DNA of 64,000 nucleotides from Paenibacillus aceris (GTDB lineage: Bacteria; Bacillota; Bacilli; Paenibacillales; NBRC-103111): contig NZ_JAGGKV010000004.1 of the NCBI RefSeq assembly GCF_017874035.1, forward strand, positions 62,001 through 126,000, given 5' to 3'. This document shows, in pieces, positions 1 through 10,877 of this stretch. Both the position numbers and the translations under genes were made by a program. The notes below the pieces were generated by a model. That model ran no database searches. It was not told where the DNA came from and saw only the letters and a program-made list of their open reading frames with translations. The stretch's first letter is position 1; each line of letters starts with the position of its first letter.

Positions 1-620
1 GAATAATAGGACCGAAAACCGACTTTACCTGCTGCAAGGGGCAGGGCGCCGCCTGACGTCGAGCTGTAAACTTTAACTCCGTCGAGGAAAACTTCATAGG
101 TATCTCCTTGGAATGTCATTTTCAATGCGTAAGTTTTGCCGGGATCCAGCTTTAACGTCTTGTTTAGGTAAGTGCCCCATTTTTCGCTGTCCCCGTTATA
201 CCCGTCCCATAACCAGCCGTTCGGATCGCGGGATACCATCGCATAATGCGTAGGATCTTGATACCTGACAATAAGGCCGAATTGTTCCGAAATCCCGCCG
301 TCAATGTTGAGCTTTGCTTCAAACGTACCATTTGCGACATTGGGCATATCGTCAAAATAAAAAATCTCGTTTCCGCCATTCGGATTTTTAGCTGCCAGGA
401 ATTGGCCATTCATTTCGGAGTATGCGGCCTTTGCGCTAATTGCCGTGTCAGAGGTAACAGAACCTTTGTCTGCCAGATTGATTTCTGAACCGCTCTCAAA
501 ATTATTCGTGTACGTCACATTGGGATCCGTTGACGCCGCTGCCGTAGAAATTGGAATGAGACCTGAAACGATAAGTGTACTTGCGAGAACAGAGCTTATT
601 GTATGCTTGAGCTTCCTCAC
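1..620 (-). CDS. Secreted protein with N-terminal concanavalin-like module (partial)
   Basis: The gene runs off the left edge, so only the first ~206 residues are seen. It starts with GTG at 620, preceded by GGGAGG eight bases upstream. The first ~29 residues form a signal peptide: a basic RKLKH start, a hydrophobic core, then STAAAS. The rest resembles the concanavalin/LamG-like modules of the neighbouring GH101 and GH95 proteins, with an NNFESG start, FGLIVRYQDPTHYAMV, and a DGVKVY strand before a KVGFRSY end. The module is usually carbohydrate-binding or a spacer. The catalytic part, if any, lies outside the window. Its place in line with the cohesin-dockerin enzymes suggests another member of that set, but no cohesin or dockerin is visible here. 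Confidence 0.8.
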   Translation of the reverse strand, partial: MRKLKHTISSVLASTLIVSGLIPISTAAASTDPNVTYTNNFESGSEINLADKGSVTSDTAISAKAAYSEMNGQFLAAKNPNGGNEIFYFDDMPNVANGTFEAKLNIDGGISEQFGLIVRYQDPTHYAMVSRDPNGWLWDGYNGDSEKWGTYLNKTLKLDPGKTYALKMTFQGDTYEVFLDGVKVYSSTSGGALPLAAGKVGFRSYY

Positions 621-644
621 ATCTTAACCTCCCATTAATCATGA

Positions 645-692
645 AAAGACCCGAAAGTGAACACTTTGTTCAAGCTTCTTCTCTCGGGTCAA
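645..692 (-). terminator. Rho-independent terminator after the GH101 gene
   Basis: GACCCGA at 648-654 pairs with TCGGGTC at 684-690. Read on the minus strand the stem is followed by TTTT. It lies just after the stop codon of the GH101 gene and before the left-edge gene, so the two are probably transcribed separately. The loop is long (29 nt). Confidence 0.55.
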
Positions 693-708
693 CGGTTCAT
701 GTACAGCG

Positions 709-3700
709 TTATTCGATAATCAGCCTTGCCACTTTCACTAAATCGTCAATATCGATTTTGTTGTCGCCGGTGACATCGGCTTTCTTCACAAGCAACCAAT
801 CCGTGCTGGACGAATCTTTACCATAGTTCGCTGCGATCATCGCAAGGTCGCCGATCGACACTTTGTTGTCGCCGTTGACATCGCCAGGCGTACCAGGAGG
901 CGGAGTCGTGATGGAGACGTTTGCGGATCCAAGCGTTGCGCTCGTTTCCGCTCCAGCAGCATCCCCGAGCAAAGCTTGCGTCACTGCAATCCGGCCTTCG
1001 GCAGGCTGCAGGATGTCTTTCGCTTTAAAGGTCAGTTCAAGCACATCGCCGCTGCCGCTGATGGCATGACCAGCACCTTGGCTCGCAACGATGAATCGAA
1101 CGCTGCCAGGTGTTGCCTCCGATTTGGACACAATGCTGATGCCTGTTTGAGCAGACTGAGCCGAGACATATTCCACCAGCGTAGGATCGTAGGCAATCGT
1201 CAGATCTTGTGCATAAACAGCTTGTGTAACATCTGTTAAACCTAAGCGCACTGTGAAGGTTTGACCCGTTTGAACGGTAGCCGGCGACGCGATCAACGTT
1301 GTCGCAGGTACTGTTATCACTTTCGTTACCGTGACTTGCGCTGTTGCCCGGAAGCTGCCGTCTGCCGTTGTCGCTGTAATGGCGGCACTGCCTGCTTTTA
1401 GACCTGTGACAATTGTTTTACCGTCAACAACTTCAACCTTAGCGATCGTTTCGTCGCTGCTGGCCCAAGTCACGTTCTTGTTCGTTGCATTCTCTGGCTG
1501 CACCGTTGCTTTCAGCTCAACTGTTTGGCCTTCTCCGATGGAAACGGCCGTTTTGTCGAGCACAACACCGGTTACAGGAGCAACCGTCTCATCTGTGACG
1601 CGGATGTTGTCTACAACGAGCTGACCTCCGAGCTCGGCACTGCTATTGTCTGCGCCTTTTACGATGGCGAGATAAGCATTCTTCGCATTGTCTGTCGCGA
1701 ATGTCAAGTCAATGGAGCTTGCTCCCGCTGGCAGCGTTTTGGTCGCAAGGTCACGCACCGTGCCATTATCATTTACGCGAACGGCAACCGTGTATTGATT
1801 TGCCACATCGGCTTTAGCCTGCATTGTCAAATGATAGTTTCTATTTGTGTCCAGACGCAGCGTTTGAGGCAGTGTGCGCAGCCATTCGCCCGCTCCGCCT
1901 TCATTCGTTTTCAGCGAGAAGTTGCCGTCCAACACGTACGATTTCACTTGATTTTCGCCTTTTTCCACCATGTGTGTCTGCACATTGCCTGCCTTCGCAT
2001 AAACGAAAGGTCCCCAAGCTTCATCGACATTCTCGAAGTCTTCGTTGAGAACAGTGCCTGCTGCATCCGTTTTCCCCGGATTTTTCCATATCCTTACATC
2101 ATCGAAAGAAACCGTTGCAGTGCCTGGCGCTACGTTCAGCGCAAGTGTTGCCGTATCGCTAACCGCATCAAAATTCACTTTCACGCGTTGGAAGTTCGTG
2201 TTGTAATATTTGTGCTGCGGAGCGAAATATTTCAGCTTCGTATCTTCCAAGTAATTGGATACTTCCTTGTCTCCCTGTTTCACGCTAATGGAGGACTTAC
2301 GGTCTGTTCCGTTTACATTCACCCAAACGGATGCGCTGTAGGTTTTACCCGGTTCAAGTCCTGTAATCACTTGCTCTACTTTCGCATCCCCTGGCCCTTT
2401 TACCTCCAGATAATCGTCAGCATTGCTGTTTTTCTTAAGGCTGATGTGATCCGTTGTTCCACCGGAAGACGATTTGCTCCAAGTTGCCCACTTCTGGCTG
2501 TCAAAGCCCGGATCTTTGACCGGACTGCCGTCGCCCCAGACCGTTTCAGGTTCCTGCGGAGCTTCTGTTTTGTACAACACATAACCAACATTAGCATCAG
2601 CCGACAGTGTCACTTGTCCGTTTGATACGTTCACATCGCCTACAAACTGACGGTCTACGTCAGTAAGCTTATACAACTTCGCGGTCTGCACTTGCCCCCA
2701 AGAAGCCGGCAGCTTCCAAGTCGTACTGCCGCCCGCCGGATTCCAGTGGTAAATCTTATCTTCTTTCACCGGATCCCAAGGGATAAATACCGTACTGTTA
2801 CTCACATTGCTGCTATCTGTCATAATCGCAATATCATTGCCGTCTTTAGTCAAATGAATTTTTCCGTCTCCAGAGCGTGCGACCGATACATTGCCTTCAA
2901 AATCGACGCGATCATTCGTCATTTTAATAATCGGGAAATGCTGCATGTACTTCGTCGGTAAGTTCTGGTTAAAGAACGTCTTCGTCACTTCCTGGTAGCT
3001 GTAGAATTGGGAGTTAGGCTGCCAGTAGCCGACACCGGATTGCTTGTTGCCTTTCAAAAGCGGATCGCTCATGAAGCCATCCACATTCGTGTTGCGAATG
3101 AAGCGGACAATTTTGCTGTCATCCCCTTGGTTAGGGTACCCAGGATCTGTTCCCCAGTGGACCCAGGAGGCTTGTTCCTGCAGTGGACCGGCAAATTCTG
3201 TCCCCAGCATCCACCCGTTACCGTTGATGTAATCGGCCAGCTTCTTCGCATTCCAGCCTGCTCCTGTATACACATCGACATAAACGAAGTCTAAATTGTT
3301 TCCTGTATCTGCCTTCAGCATGTCCAAGCGCCGTTTCAATTCGCCCGACTCGATGTCTTTACGCTGATCGACGTAATAGGCTTGATCAAGCCAACCCCAG
3401 CCTTTGCTTAACGGCGCAATCAGGTTGGCCATTTTCGTTTGGAAAGCGTCCAAGTGATATTCTGTGGCATTGATATGCACGCCGCCTTTGATGTTGTACT
3501 TCTTACCTTCCGTCAGGAAGTAGTTGAAATCATCCTTTCCGCCTTGGCGAATGCCGATGTGACCGCCATAATCCGGATGAGAATCATCGTGACCTTCCGC
3601 TTGATAACCCTTCTGCAGAACAATTTGGCCGAATTCGTCGGTCAAATGGGCAATTTTCTTGGCGTGGTCAAGGGAACGCAGAAACGGCATTCCTGTCGTT

Positions 3701-5172
3701 GCGATGTTCATGCTGATCCACGAAATATTATCTTTAATCATGTCGCTTCCGTAAGGCATATCGGAATGGCTGCGGTACACGATGGCTCCGTCCTGCCAGT
3801 CAAGAATACCGTCATTATTCGCATCCGGCGTAATAATGACCTTCGACCATGGCAGCGCCTCTGGAGTTGGGACGGCCATGCTTTCACGGTACGTCCAAGC
3901 GCCGTTTGCCAGCGCCGCAACTTTCTCGCCTGGCGCGGCATCCGATACGCTAGTGCGCACTTTATCGTTGCCATTGATGACGTTATTGACAATCGTCGCC
4001 GCCAATTTATCGGAATTGACGAATCCGAATGTGCGGCCGCTAGGATTCAAGTTTTGCGCCCCGTTTTTCAGGTCGTTATATTCCTCAAATACTTTATTCC
4101 ACTCACCGGTGAACCACGCTGCCGTCTCCTGCGCTTTCGGCTGTGTCGAAGATACGGAGACCAGACTATGGTTCGGGAATTCAATGGTTTTCACTTTGGC
4201 CGATCCGTTTTCTTGAATTTCGGTGAACTTCATGTCGAGCGTATTGTCCACCACTTCCATTTTCACCTTCATTTGAACGGCCAGCTCTTCAATATTCATT
4301 GTGTAGATGACGCTGTTGCCCACTTTTTCCGCCGTCGTTTTCGGCCAATACTCTTCCCCATTGATTTTGACAGCGTATAAATAATTCTTCTGCCCGTTCA
4401 TGACAGCGCCGGTTGCTTTCCACACGTAGTTGTCTACACGCGGGAACGTACTGTCTAATTCAGCTTTTAGAGTGCCCGATTCAGACACAAAGTTAACGGC
4501 ATTCGGGTCCGGCTTAGGAGGTGTCGGCTTCGTATAGGGGGTAACCTTGGTATCATCAAGGTACATCGTTTTACTGTCGAACCACGTTCTCATGCCGATT
4601 TTACCCGGCGCTGATGGCATATCTCCGACGGTTGCAGCAGCTACTTTCTCCCCGTCGATCCATAGAATAATATCCGAGTCCACGTATCTGATTTTAATCT
4701 CATAGGTTTGGTTCGTAGACATTGCTTTGGAGGCAATTGTGCCGTAGGATTCCTTACCGTTTTTATAGTAATAATAGAGCCAATTGCCGTTGTCATAAAC
4801 CACGCCGGCAAAGTTGTTCACATCCACATACCGGAACAGGAATCCATATCTGCCTTGCCCGCTCTCGACCTTTAGCTTTGTTTCCAGTTCGGCGTTCTGA
4901 TAGGATGGCGAATTGTCATCAACCATCAAAGTCACCCCGGAAGTAACGACTTTGAGCATGTTGTTCACTACGCTGAAAGTGGCGCTGCCGGAAGCTTTCT
5001 TCCAACCGCCAACCTGTCCGTTGTTGTAATCCTGGAAATAGGCATCTCCATCTGCGGCGAGCGCTGTACCCCCTGGGACAACCGCGTACATTTGCAGTGC
5101 CGTTAGCAAGGCTAACGATACCGTTACGCTCTTTTTCAATTTGCGACTACTAGATTTCATGCAACCATTCAC
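709..5172 (-). CDS. GH101 endo-alpha-N-acetylgalactosaminidase with cohesin and dockerin
   Basis: Secreted enzyme of 1487 residues, predicted to release the core-1 disaccharide Gal-beta-1,3-GalNAc from Ser/Thr of mucin-type glycoproteins. Approximate modules: signal peptide 1-40; concanavalin-like 43-212; GH101 core 225-870; two beta-sandwich CBM-like modules 874-1033 and 1036-1194; Big_2 Ig-like 1196-1286; cohesin 1289-1422; dockerin 1429-1487. The GH101 catalytic pair is visible: D633 in FVYVDVY (nucleophile) and E659 in LGTEF (acid/base). Their 26-residue spacing fits the pneumococcal enzyme with a six-residue loop deletion. The dockerin has two calcium loops, DVNGDNKVSIGD and DVTGDNKIDIDD. 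The start could also be the Met at 5160. The promoter region carries a cre box and operator-like repeats (5282-5351). Confidence 0.93.
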   Translation of the reverse strand: MNGCMKSSSRKLKKSVTVSLALLTALQMYAVVPGGTALAADGDAYFQDYNNGQVGGWKKASGSATFSVVNNMLKVVTSGVTLMVDDNSPSYQNAELETKLKVESGQGRYGFLFRYVDVNNFAGVVYDNGNWLYYYYKNGKESYGTIASKAMSTNQTYEIKIRYVDSDIILWIDGEKVAAATVGDMPSAPGKIGMRTWFDSKTMYLDDTKVTPYTKPTPPKPDPNAVNFVSESGTLKAELDSTFPRVDNYVWKATGAVMNGQKNYLYAVKINGEEYWPKTTAEKVGNSVIYTMNIEELAVQMKVKMEVVDNTLDMKFTEIQENGSAKVKTIEFPNHSLVSVSSTQPKAQETAAWFTGEWNKVFEEYNDLKNGAQNLNPSGRTFGFVNSDKLAATIVNNVINGNDKVRTSVSDAAPGEKVAALANGAWTYRESMAVPTPEALPWSKVIITPDANNDGILDWQDGAIVYRSHSDMPYGSDMIKDNISWISMNIATTGMPFLRSLDHAKKIAHLTDEFGQIVLQKGYQAEGHDDSHPDYGGHIGIRQGGKDDFNYFLTEGKKYNIKGGVHINATEYHLDAFQTKMANLIAPLSKGWGWLDQAYYVDQRKDIESGELKRRLDMLKADTGNNLDFVYVDVYTGAGWNAKKLADYINGNGWMLGTEFAGPLQEQASWVHWGTDPGYPNQGDDSKIVRFIRNTNVDGFMSDPLLKGNKQSGVGYWQPNSQFYSYQEVTKTFFNQNLPTKYMQHFPIIKMTNDRVDFEGNVSVARSGDGKIHLTKDGNDIAIMTDSSNVSNSTVFIPWDPVKEDKIYHWNPAGGSTTWKLPASWGQVQTAKLYKLTDVDRQFVGDVNVSNGQVTLSADANVGYVLYKTEAPQEPETVWGDGSPVKDPGFDSQKWATWSKSSSGGTTDHISLKKNSNADDYLEVKGPGDAKVEQVITGLEPGKTYSASVWVNVNGTDRKSSISVKQGDKEVSNYLEDTKLKYFAPQHKYYNTNFQRVKVNFDAVSDTATLALNVAPGTATVSFDDVRIWKNPGKTDAAGTVLNEDFENVDEAWGPFVYAKAGNVQTHMVEKGENQVKSYVLDGNFSLKTNEGGAGEWLRTLPQTLRLDTNRNYHLTMQAKADVANQYTVAVRVNDNGTVRDLATKTLPAGASSIDLTFATDNAKNAYLAIVKGADNSSAELGGQLVVDNIRVTDETVAPVTGVVLDKTAVSIGEGQTVELKATVQPENATNKNVTWASSDETIAKVEVVDGKTIVTGLKAGSAAITATTADGSFRATAQVTVTKVITVPATTLIASPATVQTGQTFTVRLGLTDVTQAVYAQDLTIAYDPTLVEYVSAQSAQTGISIVSKSEATPGSVRFIVASQGAGHAISGSGDVLELTFKAKDILQPAEGRIAVTQALLGDAAGAETSATLGSANVSITTPPPGTPGDVNGDNKVSIGDLAMIAANYGKDSSSTDWLLVKKADVTGDNKIDIDDLVKVARLIIE

Positions 5173-5223
5173 CCTCTCTGATTAGGTTCCCCTGTTACCT
5201 GCCCTCGTTCGCGAGTTTTCGAC

Positions 5224-5242
5224 ATGATACGACATGTATCAT
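5224..5242. promoter_or_regulatory. Palindrome in the GH101 leader
   Basis: ATGATAC-GACAT-GTATCAT, two perfect 7-bp arms around 5 bp, lies 52 bases before the GH101 start and downstream of the proposed -10 at 5287-5292. It could be an operator or an RNA hairpin in the leader. Related sequences lie upstream of the GH95 gene (10563-10581) and the beta-helix gene (56960-56978). Confidence 0.5.
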
Positions 5243-5281
5243 TATATACGCGATGTATGGCTTGACTGCTTCTTTGTCATG

Positions 5282-5351
5282 TCTTAATCATACTTTTATT
5301 GCAAGCGCATACAAATGATCTTTTTTGCTTTAGTTTTGATGTTTTTTGAAC
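5282..5351 (-). promoter_or_regulatory. GH101 promoter: tandem AAAAGATCA-like boxes, cre box, -10
   Basis: On the minus strand the order is: AAAACATCA and AAAAGATCA boxes with a 21-bp period (about two helical turns), a sequence matching the CcpA cre consensus WTGNAANCGNWNNCAW at 5299-5314, and a TATGAT -10-like hexamer at 5287-5292. A hand alignment of 5287-5351 with 15807-15871, upstream of the importer binding-protein gene, gives 51 of 65 identical bases with no gap. This suggests shared activation, perhaps by the YesN-type regulator at 10878, and carbon catabolite repression. Confidence 0.65.
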
Positions 5352-5386
5352 CAGGCTGCCCCTTCATAAAGAAGAAGCAGCCCTGG
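5351..5386 (-). terminator. Hairpin after the GH95 gene
   Basis: CCAGGCTGC (5351-5359) pairs with GCAGCCCTGG (5377-5386) with one bulge, directly after the GH95 stop. The tract that follows on the minus strand is not a clean T run, so termination may be weak. Confidence 0.4.
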
Positions 5387-5389
5387 ATG

Positions 5390-8300
5390 TTATTCTAAAA
5401 TTTTTGCTGCAACCGCTGCTAGATCAAGAATGTCTACCTTTTGGTCATTGTTGATATCGGCTGCTTTATATTGATTCCAATCTGGATCTCCAGCTGTTTT
5501 ACCATAGGCCGCAGCTACCATAGCCACATCCCCGATAGACACTTTTCTATCTCCGTTTATGTCTCCGATGATGGAATCAACCGTAACTTGAACGTTAATG
5601 GTGCTGCCTGGCAATGAAGTTTCCACCCCTTCGCCGTTCGCCACATTCACAGCAGCTAACTTAATCGTTGCGACCTGAGAATGTAAGATCGATTGGGCTT
5701 TCCAGTGCAATAACAACAAATCTCCGTTTGCATTCGCTGCATTCACGCCTGTACTTGCCGCAATAAGCCGAATTTGGCCCGGTTTTTCCGCTTTATTTAC
5801 GAGGACTAAGCCATCTTTGAGTGATTCTGCCGAAATGAATGTCACAAGTTCAGGGTTATACGTTAAGGTTAAATCTTGTGCATACACATCCCGCACATGA
5901 TTTAGCCCATATGCAGTGGCAAATGGAGTGCCCGCTGCTGTTGAGCTTGGTCCGGTTAACGTCGCTGCCGGTTCGTCTACGGTGACCGTCACATCAACCG
6001 ATGCCTGTTTACCACGATAAACAGCAGTTATTGTTGCATGACCCGCACTTATGGCTCGGACAATGCCCGTAGCATCAACAGAAACTACTTCCGGATGGTC
6101 GCTCTCATAGGTTACCCCTTCAGTAACCGGCGAGATCTCGTTCTCACTGTAAGCTGCATAAACGATGGAGCTAACCGTATCTCCGACCTTCAACGCTGCC
6201 GGAATGTTCGTTAGTTGGATGGATTGAATCGGATTCGCCGTAAACGTCAGTGTCTTCGTCAATCCCGCAGCGTTTGCACCATTTGCCGCAACGCGTACCA
6301 GCACGGTTTGATCTCCGCTGAACACAGGGATTTGCGCTGCGCCATACTTGGTGTAATTCATTCCACTATCCACGGAATATTCCATGTTAGCGTCCGCGCC
6401 CACAATGACATTGTTCGTATCATCGGCCGTTACACTTGGAGCTGCTATAGCAGGAGTGTACTCGAAGGCGTCGATTGCGCCTATTTTATCCACTGCTTGC
6501 GCACTTTTTGTTCCTTTGACAACGACTTTAATCGTATGCTGTCCGGCTGGCAGCCCTGTCTTACTGTATAAGACTACTTGTTTGATCGTACTAGGCGCAT
6601 AACAATCAATATCCGCTTGAGCCAGCACGCCGTCCAAATACACATCGATATTGCCCATATTCCTCTGTTTCATACTGATCAACTGAATGGAGGTGCCGGT
6701 AAACGTAAATGAAGCTGAGTCGCCGGCTGTGTTGCTATATTTCTCTGTACCGCTGTAATCCCCGCCATCGTTGTAATTACTCCACGAACCCGTATACACA
6801 ACGGCCGAACTTCGATCGTCGACCTTTATCGAAGGCATGACAGCACTAGCCTTCGTAACGGTCACTTGAGCCGTTGCCCGATAGCCTCCATCCGTTGTTG
6901 TTGCCGTAATTTCGGTTGCCCCCTCTTTCAGTCCTGTTACGACTGCTTTGCCTCCGATAACCTCTACTTTAGCTACCAACGGATTGCTGCTTGCCCAGCT
7001 GACGTTTGGATTCGTCGCATTTGCCGGTTGAATCGCAGCCGTCAGCTCTGCCGTTTCATTCTCTTTTAGGCTTACGGAAGTTTTATCCAGCAGAACTCCT
7101 GTTACTGGATTCACGATCGACGGTCTAGTGTTCGTATACGTAACATCATCAATGTACAGTACTTTACTATCGAACCACGTTCTCAGACCTATTTTTCCAG
7201 GAACATTCAGGATATCTCCGACTGTCGCTGAACCGACCAGTTGACCATCGATCCATAACTTTATATCAGTATCAACAAAGCTCGCATTGACGTCATACGT
7301 TTGCCCATTTGTAACCGAAACGGAAGCTAGATCGCCGTAATGCTCGGTCCCATCCTTTACGTAATACCACAGCCATTTGCCAAAGTCATAGATGACACCG
7401 GCATAGTTGTTCACATCGTTGTATCGGAAGAGCATCCCGACTCTGCCTGTTCCCGTCTGAATCTTCAGCTTTATAGCCAAATCAGCGTCTTTATAAACGG
7501 GGGAATTATCGTCCACCATGATAGCTACTGGAGCAGCTGAGACTTTCAAAGCTTTACTTTCTACACTGAATGTGGCGCTTCCGGTCGTTGACGTCTTCTT
7601 CCATCCTCCTACCTCGCCGTTATCAAAATTTTGCAGATAAACATCGCCTATAAATGTATATGCCGTCGTTTCCGCGCTTTTTGAAGAGAGAGTCCCATTC
7701 GCATCTTTGGACCAAACCACAAAACGATACAGCTGCTTCGCGCTTAATCCAGTAACCTTGAGGCTAGTGCCTCCCTCCGGGACATCGATGCTGTTTATTT
7801 TATTCGTACCTTGATAAACTTCAACGACGTAGCCCGCAACGTTTGCTCCGCTGTTCGGAGCCGTCCACTTCAAATCCACACTCGTATCTGTATGGGCAGG
7901 TGATTCCACACTAGACGGTGGCAGTGGCGGAGGTGAAACTGTGGAAGTGATCATATACTGTTGTCCTGCTTCTGTATGGAACGCAATGGAATCTCCACTG
8001 ACCGTGTAGCTTACCGGTGTATTGTCTGCCGCTTTCAGCACTTGAAATTGTCCTGCATGAGTAAAAGTTTTATCCTTCACTTTAGCGTCATTTCCTTGCA
8101 AGGAAGTGATCGTCGCACTCTTCAGTATTGTGCCATTCCAGTTCATATCCACTTCAAAGTTCCCTCTTGCCTTCAAACCCTTCACATCACCCTTTGGCCA
8201 TGCCGAAGGAAGTGCCGGGAGCAAGTCTATACTGCCGGTATGACTTTGCAATAGCATTTCGGCAATGCCTGATGTCCCGCCGAAGTTGCCGTCAATTTGG

Positions 8301-10423
8301 AAAGGCGGATGCTCGTCAAACAGATTCGCATTCGTGCTAACATCCAGTTGTCCTTGCAAAATCTTCTCAGCATGATCGCCATCCAGCATGCGCGCCCACA
8401 AATTCAGTTTGTTCGCCCGGCTCCACCCCGTTGCTTCATCTCCGCGCTGCGTCAATGTCACTTTCGCTGCATTGAATAGATCGGGCGTTGTCACTTTATT
8501 GATCAGATTGCCGGGATATAAGCCAACAAGATGAGAGATATGGCGATGCTGATCGTTTGGATCATCGATATCCTCTTTCCACTCCTGCACTTGGCCGTAT
8601 TTCCCAATTTTCGGCATAGAGAGCTTGCTTCGTTTATCAATGAGCTCATTTCGGAAATCCGCATCGATCCCAAGTACATTGCTCGCCTCGATGCAATTCG
8701 TAAATAATTGCCAAACAAGCTCTTGATCATAGGAATCCCCGATGCTTAAAGTCCCATGCTCAGGCGAAACCCCTGGCGTAGATACCAATGTGCCATCCTT
8801 ATCCGTAACAAGCGTTTTTGTCCAAAATTCAGCCGCTTCTTTCATAATCGGGTACAGCTTATTCCGTAAGTATGTCTTATCGCCAGTGTACAAGTATTTC
8901 TCCCACAGCTGTTGGGAAAGGAACGCCCCCGCCGCCGGCTGCCATCCCCAAGTGCTGATATCCCAGCCTGGCGCTGTATAGCCAAAGACGCTTGTAAATG
9001 TATGGATCGTCCAACCGGAACCGGTTACTCCGTGATGCTTCTGGGCCGTTACACGCCCTGGCGCTCGTAATGAATCGATAAACTCAACATACGGTATGGC
9101 TGTTTCGCTTAAGTTGGTTACTTCCGAAGGCCAATAATTCATTTCAAGATTAATATTAGTGTGATAATCCGCTCCCCATGGCGGTGTTTTGGAATTATTC
9201 CAGACACCTTGCAGATTGGCGGGAAGTGACCCCTCCCGGGAGGAAGCGATAAGCAGATATCTACCATATTGGAAAAAGAGTGACTCCAGCGCACTGTTGC
9301 GAGTGCTCCTGTAATCGGCCAGCAGCTGATCCGTCGGTATCGTTGCTATCTTATCATTCAGATTAAGGGATACCCGCTTAAAAAGCGACTGATAATCAGC
9401 CAGATGCCGCGTCCGCAGCGATTCATACGATTTGGCTGAAGCAGCTGCCAGAGTATTGTTTACGGTTAGGTGAGGATCCGTTCCGACATAATCGGGATAA
9501 TGATTGGCATAATCCGTTGCTGCCGACATGAGAATGGTCACAGAACTTGCCCCTGCAACCGTCAATTTTCCGCTGCCTGCCGTAACTGTCCCGTCATCCG
9601 ATTGAACACGGAACTGGGATTCGTACGCCATTTCATTATCGGCCAGCTTACCGCTAAGGGTCAGCGTATTGCCATTAGCCACGATCGAAGGTGACGTCTG
9701 CGGGCTTGTAACCCTTACATCAAAATTCAGTTGATTCGGTTGACTGCTCGTAAGCCGCATCGCCATCACGTTATCCGGGTAGCTCATAAAATACTCACGC
9801 GTATAATTAATCCCATTTTGCGTGTAGGAGACTCGGGCGATCCCATCTTCCAAATCAAGCTCACGCCGATAGTCGGACACAGTCACAGAAGCAGGCAGCG
9901 CAAAATCAAAATAAATATCGCCGAAATTTTGATAGTTGCCGAATTGCGGATAATCATTCAAAGTCCCTGTCAAATATTGCTCGGCAACGGACGAGGCTCC
10001 GGCTACATCCCCGCTCGCTAATTTCTGACGAACGTCTTCTAAATGATCCGCAGCGCCATCTCGATTGCCATCCCTTCCGCCTCCGGCCTTGGAACGAGGT
10101 CCCCCGGTCCATAACGTCTTTTCGTTAAATTGAAGATGTTCCTGATCCACACCGCCAAAAACCATGCCACCCATGAAACCGTTTCCAATCGGAAGCGCTT
10201 GTGTTTCCCAATCCGTCGCCGGCTGCCGGTACCATAAGGCTAGGTTATGAGCCGGGGCCTGAGCAGAGCCTATGTAAGTAACTGCTGCTGCCGCATGAGC
10301 CGTACTCAGCGGGAATAGCGTTGTAATGCCTGTAAAGCTGGAAGAAATACAAGCTGCCATCATGACACTTAATAAAGCTTTCTTTCTGAGAGGCGTCTTC
10401 AATAACTTGCGCAAATCTATCAC
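5390..10423 (-). CDS. GH95 alpha-L-fucosidase with cohesin and dockerin
   Basis: Secreted enzyme of 1677 residues, expected to remove alpha-1,2-linked L-fucose from glycan ends by inversion. Approximate modules: signal peptide 1-45; GH95 57-824; fibronectin III 832-917; concanavalin-like 926-1095, a clear relative of the GH101 protein's N-terminal module; Big_2 1103-1190; CBM-like 1195-1326; Ig-like 1328-1396; Big_2 1398-1482; cohesin 1486-1616; dockerin 1618-1677. GH95 active-site residues are in place: N423 and N425 in [13 protein letters not shown]555 in SPEHG, D711 in QIDGNFG. They correspond to N421, N423, E566 and D766 of the Bifidobacterium enzyme AfcA. Dockerin loops are [12 protein letters not shown] and [12 protein letters not shown]. 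The GTG start overlaps its AAAGGGTGA ribosome site, so TTG at 10414 may be the real start. Confidence 0.93.
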   Translation of the reverse strand: MIDLRKLLKTPLRKKALLSVMMAACISSSFTGITTLFPLSTAHAAAAVTYIGSAQAPAHNLALWYRQPATDWETQALPIGNGFMGGMVFGGVDQEHLQFNEKTLWTGGPRSKAGGGRDGNRDGAADHLEDVRQKLASGDVAGASSVAEQYLTGTLNDYPQFGNYQNFGDIYFDFALPASVTVSDYRRELDLEDGIARVSYTQNGINYTREYFMSYPDNVMAMRLTSSQPNQLNFDVRVTSPQTSPSIVANGNTLTLSGKLADNEMAYESQFRVQSDDGTVTAGSGKLTVAGASSVTILMSAATDYANHYPDYVGTDPHLTVNNTLAAASAKSYESLRTRHLADYQSLFKRVSLNLNDKIATIPTDQLLADYRSTRNSALESLFFQYGRYLLIASSREGSLPANLQGVWNNSKTPPWGADYHTNINLEMNYWPSEVTNLSETAIPYVEFIDSLRAPGRVTAQKHHGVTGSGWTIHTFTSVFGYTAPGWDISTWGWQPAAGAFLSQQLWEKYLYTGDKTYLRNKLYPIMKEAAEFWTKTLVTDKDGTLVSTPGVSPEHGTLSIGDSYDQELVWQLFTNCIEASNVLGIDADFRNELIDKRSKLSMPKIGKYGQVQEWKEDIDDPNDQHRHISHLVGLYPGNLINKVTTPDLFNAAKVTLTQRGDEATGWSRANKLNLWARMLDGDHAEKILQGQLDVSTNANLFDEHPPFQIDGNFGGTSGIAEMLLQSHTGSIDLLPALPSAWPKGDVKGLKARGNFEVDMNWNGTILKSATITSLQGNDAKVKDKTFTHAGQFQVLKAADNTPVSYTVSGDSIAFHTEAGQQYMITSTVSPPPLPPSSVESPAHTDTSVDLKWTAPNSGANVAGYVVEVYQGTNKINSIDVPEGGTSLKVTGLSAKQLYRFVVWSKDANGTLSSKSAETTAYTFIGDVYLQNFDNGEVGGWKKTSTTGSATFSVESKALKVSAAPVAIMVDDNSPVYKDADLAIKLKIQTGTGRVGMLFRYNDVNNYAGVIYDFGKWLWYYVKDGTEHYGDLASVSVTNGQTYDVNASFVDTDIKLWIDGQLVGSATVGDILNVPGKIGLRTWFDSKVLYIDDVTYTNTRPSIVNPVTGVLLDKTSVSLKENETAELTAAIQPANATNPNVSWASSNPLVAKVEVIGGKAVVTGLKEGATEITATTTDGGYRATAQVTVTKASAVMPSIKVDDRSSAVVYTGSWSNYNDGGDYSGTEKYSNTAGDSASFTFTGTSIQLISMKQRNMGNIDVYLDGVLAQADIDCYAPSTIKQVVLYSKTGLPAGQHTIKVVVKGTKSAQAVDKIGAIDAFEYTPAIAAPSVTADDTNNVIVGADANMEYSVDSGMNYTKYGAAQIPVFSGDQTVLVRVAANGANAAGLTKTLTFTANPIQSIQLTNIPAALKVGDTVSSIVYAAYSENEISPVTEGVTYESDHPEVVSVDATGIVRAISAGHATITAVYRGKQASVDVTVTVDEPAATLTGPSSTAAGTPFATAYGLNHVRDVYAQDLTLTYNPELVTFISAESLKDGLVLVNKAEKPGQIRLIAASTGVNAANANGDLLLLHWKAQSILHSQVATIKLAAVNVANGEGVETSLPGSTINVQVTVDSIIGDINGDRKVSIGDVAMVAAAYGKTAGDPDWNQYKAADINNDQKVDILDLAAVAAKILE

Positions 10424-10532
10424 CCTTTCTGTTTTTGTGCTGCCTTGTCAGCGAACACTACAAATCGTAACAGCATTCTTTCCTTCCAACTATTGAAAAT
10501 TTTACGCAAAAAGTTGATTTATTTCCTATTTT

Positions 10533-10581
10533 GCATTTCCGCAAAATGCGACACAATATCGCATGATACGACTTGTATCGT
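10533..10581. promoter_or_regulatory. Cluster of palindromes upstream of the GH95 gene
   Basis: Three dyads lie in 49 bp: GCATTT-N5-AAATGC (10533-10549), GCGA-N7-TCGC (10548-10562) and ATGATAC-GACTT-GTATCGT (10563-10581). The last matches the palindrome in the GH101 leader at 17 of 19 bases. This density suggests a regulator-binding region, but no regulator can be assigned. Confidence 0.5.
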
Positions 10582-10639
10582 CATGGGCATGCAGGAATAA
10601 ACGTCTGCGTCGTAGGACGAGCGTTATTCTTCGAGCATT

Positions 10640-10855
10640 CCCTCCCTAGGGGAACTATGGGGCGTTATATTGCCGAAAAGCGGAGGTTCGGGCGCTGAAG
10701 AGGAACTACAGGGTCTTATTCCCGCCGCAAAACGAGGCCCCTTCCAGCGATAATGCCGAAATAGCGGACCTCAGTTCACTTTGGCACGCTCAAACGGCTA
10801 ATATCGCTGAAATAGCGCTCTAGCGTTCCCTTATTTGCGCTTTGCGCCCGGACCT
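10640..10855. repeat. Intergenic inverted-unit repeat, copy 1
   Basis: This copy has forward units such as GGAACTACAGGGTCTTATT (about 10701) and reverse units such as GAAATAGCGGACCTCAGTTC (about 10758) and GAAATAGCGCTCTAGCGTTC (about 10809). The reverse units are near-reverse complements of the forward ones. Related copies lie at 18288-18470, 29200-29400 and 61033-61215. Confidence 0.7.
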
Positions 10856-10877
10856 CAGATCCCTGTGGCACTCCGCC

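Larger units (their letters stand above)
10424..10877. other. Gene-free stretch: GH95 leader plus intergenic repeat
   Basis: This 454-bp stretch has no convincing reading frame. Its left part (to about 10600) holds several palindromes and presumably the GH95 promoter. Its right part is copy 1 of the inverted-unit intergenic repeat. Confidence 0.7.

Noticed and set aside
1525..2625. A 366-residue plus-strand open frame
   Set aside because: It lies entirely antisense to the GH101 gene, is rich in Arg/His/Cys/Ile as antisense frames are, and has no ribosome site or family match.
3439..4380. A 313-residue plus-strand open frame
   Set aside because: It is also antisense to the GH101 catalytic domain, with shadow-like composition and no recognisable motif.
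709..5172. GH129 or GH36-type alpha-GalNAc-ase instead of GH101
   Set aside because: The YVDVY and GTEF catalytic segments and the module order fit GH101 best.
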